From Frankiales bacterium (lineage in GTDB: Bacteria; Actinomycetota; Actinomycetes; Mycobacteriales; SCTD01): 6,220 nucleotides of DNA. The stretch spans positions 1-6,220 of the forward strand of contig SCTD01000576.1 in NCBI GenBank assembly GCA_004299215.1. Reading direction: 5' to 3'. Position numbers and translations under genes: made by a program. Positions 4,997 to 6,220 of the stretch are shown here, piece after piece (the first letter of the stretch is position 1; each line of letters opens with the position of its first letter). The notes beneath the pieces were generated by a model. It made no database searches and was not told the DNA's origin. It was given only the letters and a program-made list of their open reading frames with translations.

Positions 4997-6220
4997 ATGA
5001 GCGAGGTCGTCGAGGTCGCGAAGCGGGCACGGGTGGCGGCGGCCGGGCTGGCCCCCCTCCCGCGGAGGGCCAAGGACGCCGCCCTGCTGGCGATGGCCGA
5101 CGCGCTGGTGGCAGCCTCCGACCGGATCCTCGCGGCGAACGCCGAGGACGTCACCGCGGGCAGGGAGGGGGGTACGACCGAGGCGCTGCTCGACCGGCTG
5201 GCCCTGAACCCGAGCCGGATCGCGGCGATGGCCGACGGCCTGCGGCACGTCGCGACGCTGCCCGACCCCGTGGGCGAGGTCGTCCGGGGCAGCAGCCTGC
5301 CGAACGGGCTGGAGCTGCGGCAGGTCCGCGTCCCGCTGGGTGTCGTCGGGATCGTCTACGAGGCGCGCCCGAACGTCACGGCCGACGCCGCGGGGCTGTG
5401 CCTGAAGAGCGGCAACGCGGTGCTGCTGCGGGGGAGCGGCAGCGCCTACCGGAGCAACTCCGTGCTCGTCGACGTGCTCGCCGAGGCGGCCACGAAGGCC
5501 GGCATGCCGGTCGACAGCATCCAGCTCGTCCCCGGCACCGACCGGGCCAGCGTCAAGGAGCTGATGCAGGCGCGCGGGCTGGTCGACGTGCTCATCCCGC
5601 GCGGCGGCGCCGGGCTCATCGAGGCCGTGGTGACCGAGTCGCAGGTGCCGGTCATCGAGACCGGCGTCGGCAACTGCACCGTCTACGTCGACGCGCACGC
5701 CGACCTCGAGATGGCCGTCGCGATCACGGTCAACAGCAAGACGCACCGGCCGAGCGTGTGCAACGCCGCCGAGACGCTGCTCGTGCACGCCGACGTCGCC
5801 GAGGCGTTCCTGCCCCTCGTCGTGACCGCCCTGAAGGCCGAGGGCGTCACGCTGCACGCCGACGAGCGCGCCCGGCCGTACGACGACACCGCCCTGCCGG
5901 TGACGGACGAGGACTGGGCGGCGGAGTACCTCTCGCTCGACCTCGCCGTCGGCGTCGTCGACTCGCTCGACGACGCCGTCGCGCACATCCGGCGCTGGGG
6001 GAGCGGCCACACCGAGGCGATCGTCACGAAGGACCTGGCCGAGGCGCGCCGGTTCGTCCGGTCGCTGGACAGCGCCGCCGTGATGGTCAACGCGAGCACC
6101 CGCTTCACCGACGGCGGGGAGTTCGGCTTCGGCGCCGAGATCGGGATCTCGACGCAGAAGCTGCACGCCCGCGGGCCGATGGGGCTGCCCGAGCTGACCA
6201 GCACCACCTACGTCGTCACG
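4997..6220 (+). CDS. proA: Glutamate-5-semialdehyde dehydrogenase (gamma-glutamyl phosphate reductase), 3' end outside window
   Basis: ProA reduces gamma-glutamyl phosphate with NADPH to glutamate-5-semialdehyde, the second step of proline synthesis after ProB. The frame is open from ATG 4997 to the window edge, giving 408 residues. The family is about 415-420 long, so only around ten residues are missing. It is an aldehyde-dehydrogenase-fold enzyme: cofactor region [16 protein letters not shown] (115-130), [11 protein letters not shown] (136-146), [10 protein letters not shown] (199-208), ETGVGNC (221-227), catalytic Cys255 in [10 protein letters not shown], and the C-terminal [22 protein letters not shown]. 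All key motifs are present. It is separated from proB by two opposite-strand genes and is divergent from the lipoprotein gene with 29 bases between start codons, so it is probably transcribed alone from its own start-proximal promoter. Confidence 0.97.
   Translation, partial: MSEVVEVAKRARVAAAGLAPLPRRAKDAALLAMADALVAASDRILAANAEDVTAGREGGTTEALLDRLALNPSRIAAMADGLRHVATLPDPVGEVVRGSSLPNGLELRQVRVPLGVVGIVYEARPNVTADAAGLCLKSGNAVLLRGSGSAYRSNSVLVDVLAEAATKAGMPVDSIQLVPGTDRASVKELMQARGLVDVLIPRGGAGLIEAVVTESQVPVIETGVGNCTVYVDAHADLEMAVAITVNSKTHRPSVCNAAETLLVHADVAEAFLPLVVTALKAEGVTLHADERARPYDDTALPVTDEDWAAEYLSLDLAVGVVDSLDDAVAHIRRWGSGHTEAIVTKDLAEARRFVRSLDSAAVMVNASTRFTDGGEFGFGAEIGISTQKLHARGPMGLPELTSTTYVVT

Noticed and set aside
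4968..5030. Upstream start for the lipoprotein gene
   Set aside because: It would add 21 Arg/Pro-rich residues before an evident signal peptide and overlap the proA coding start, so the internal ATG at 4967 is preferred.
4355..6166. 603-codon minus-strand open frame opposite proA
   Set aside because: The translation is compositionally biased and the strand opposite encodes a complete ProA signature. It also overlaps the lipoprotein gene in another frame.

Overview
The window is chromosomal DNA from a high-GC Gram-positive bacterium (Actinomycetota). The evidence is roughly 70-80% GC with G/C-ending codons, GTG starts, the actinobacterial type of RNase E tail, and the gene order rne - rplU - rpmA - obg - proB - proA. 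I cannot fix the genus from the sequence. It is mostly conserved core genome, and I see no CRISPR array, tRNA, rRNA, insertion sequence or phage gene.

Layout. Positions 1-378 are the 3' end of an RNase E/G gene (disordered C-terminal tail only). The 248-bp gap 379-626 is rich in inverted repeats: an 18+18-bp perfect palindrome unusually low in GC for the locus, a likely rplU promoter and a short structured leader. rplU (627-941) and rpmA (952-1206) encode ribosomal proteins L21 and L27. A strong hairpin with a pyrimidine tract (1228-1270) separates them from obg (1282-2757), a ribosome-assembly GTPase. proB (2754-3833, glutamate 5-kinase) overlaps the obg stop by four bases. Two genes on the opposite strand follow: a SnoaL/NTF2-like small protein (3830-4276) and a predicted lipoprotein with two DxDGD calcium-loop motifs (4383-4967). 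proA (4997 to beyond 6220, glutamate-5-semialdehyde dehydrogenase) then resumes the plus strand and is cut by the window edge about ten residues short of its end.

How the genes fit together. rplU, rpmA and obg serve the large ribosomal subunit. proB and proA catalyse the first two steps of proline synthesis and are often adjacent or co-transcribed. Here they are split by the two minus-strand genes, so proA needs its own promoter. The sequence supplies one: a -35/-10 pair whose -10 (TACCCT) ends seven bases before the ATG, with no Shine-Dalgarno, predicting a leaderless proA mRNA. proB and the SnoaL-like gene meet tail to tail and share the tetranucleotide CTAG as both stop codons. The two-gene minus-strand insert, the compact divergent promoter of proA and the lipoprotein gene, and the palindromic element upstream of rplU are the parts most worth a second look. 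I found no convincing new biological system.
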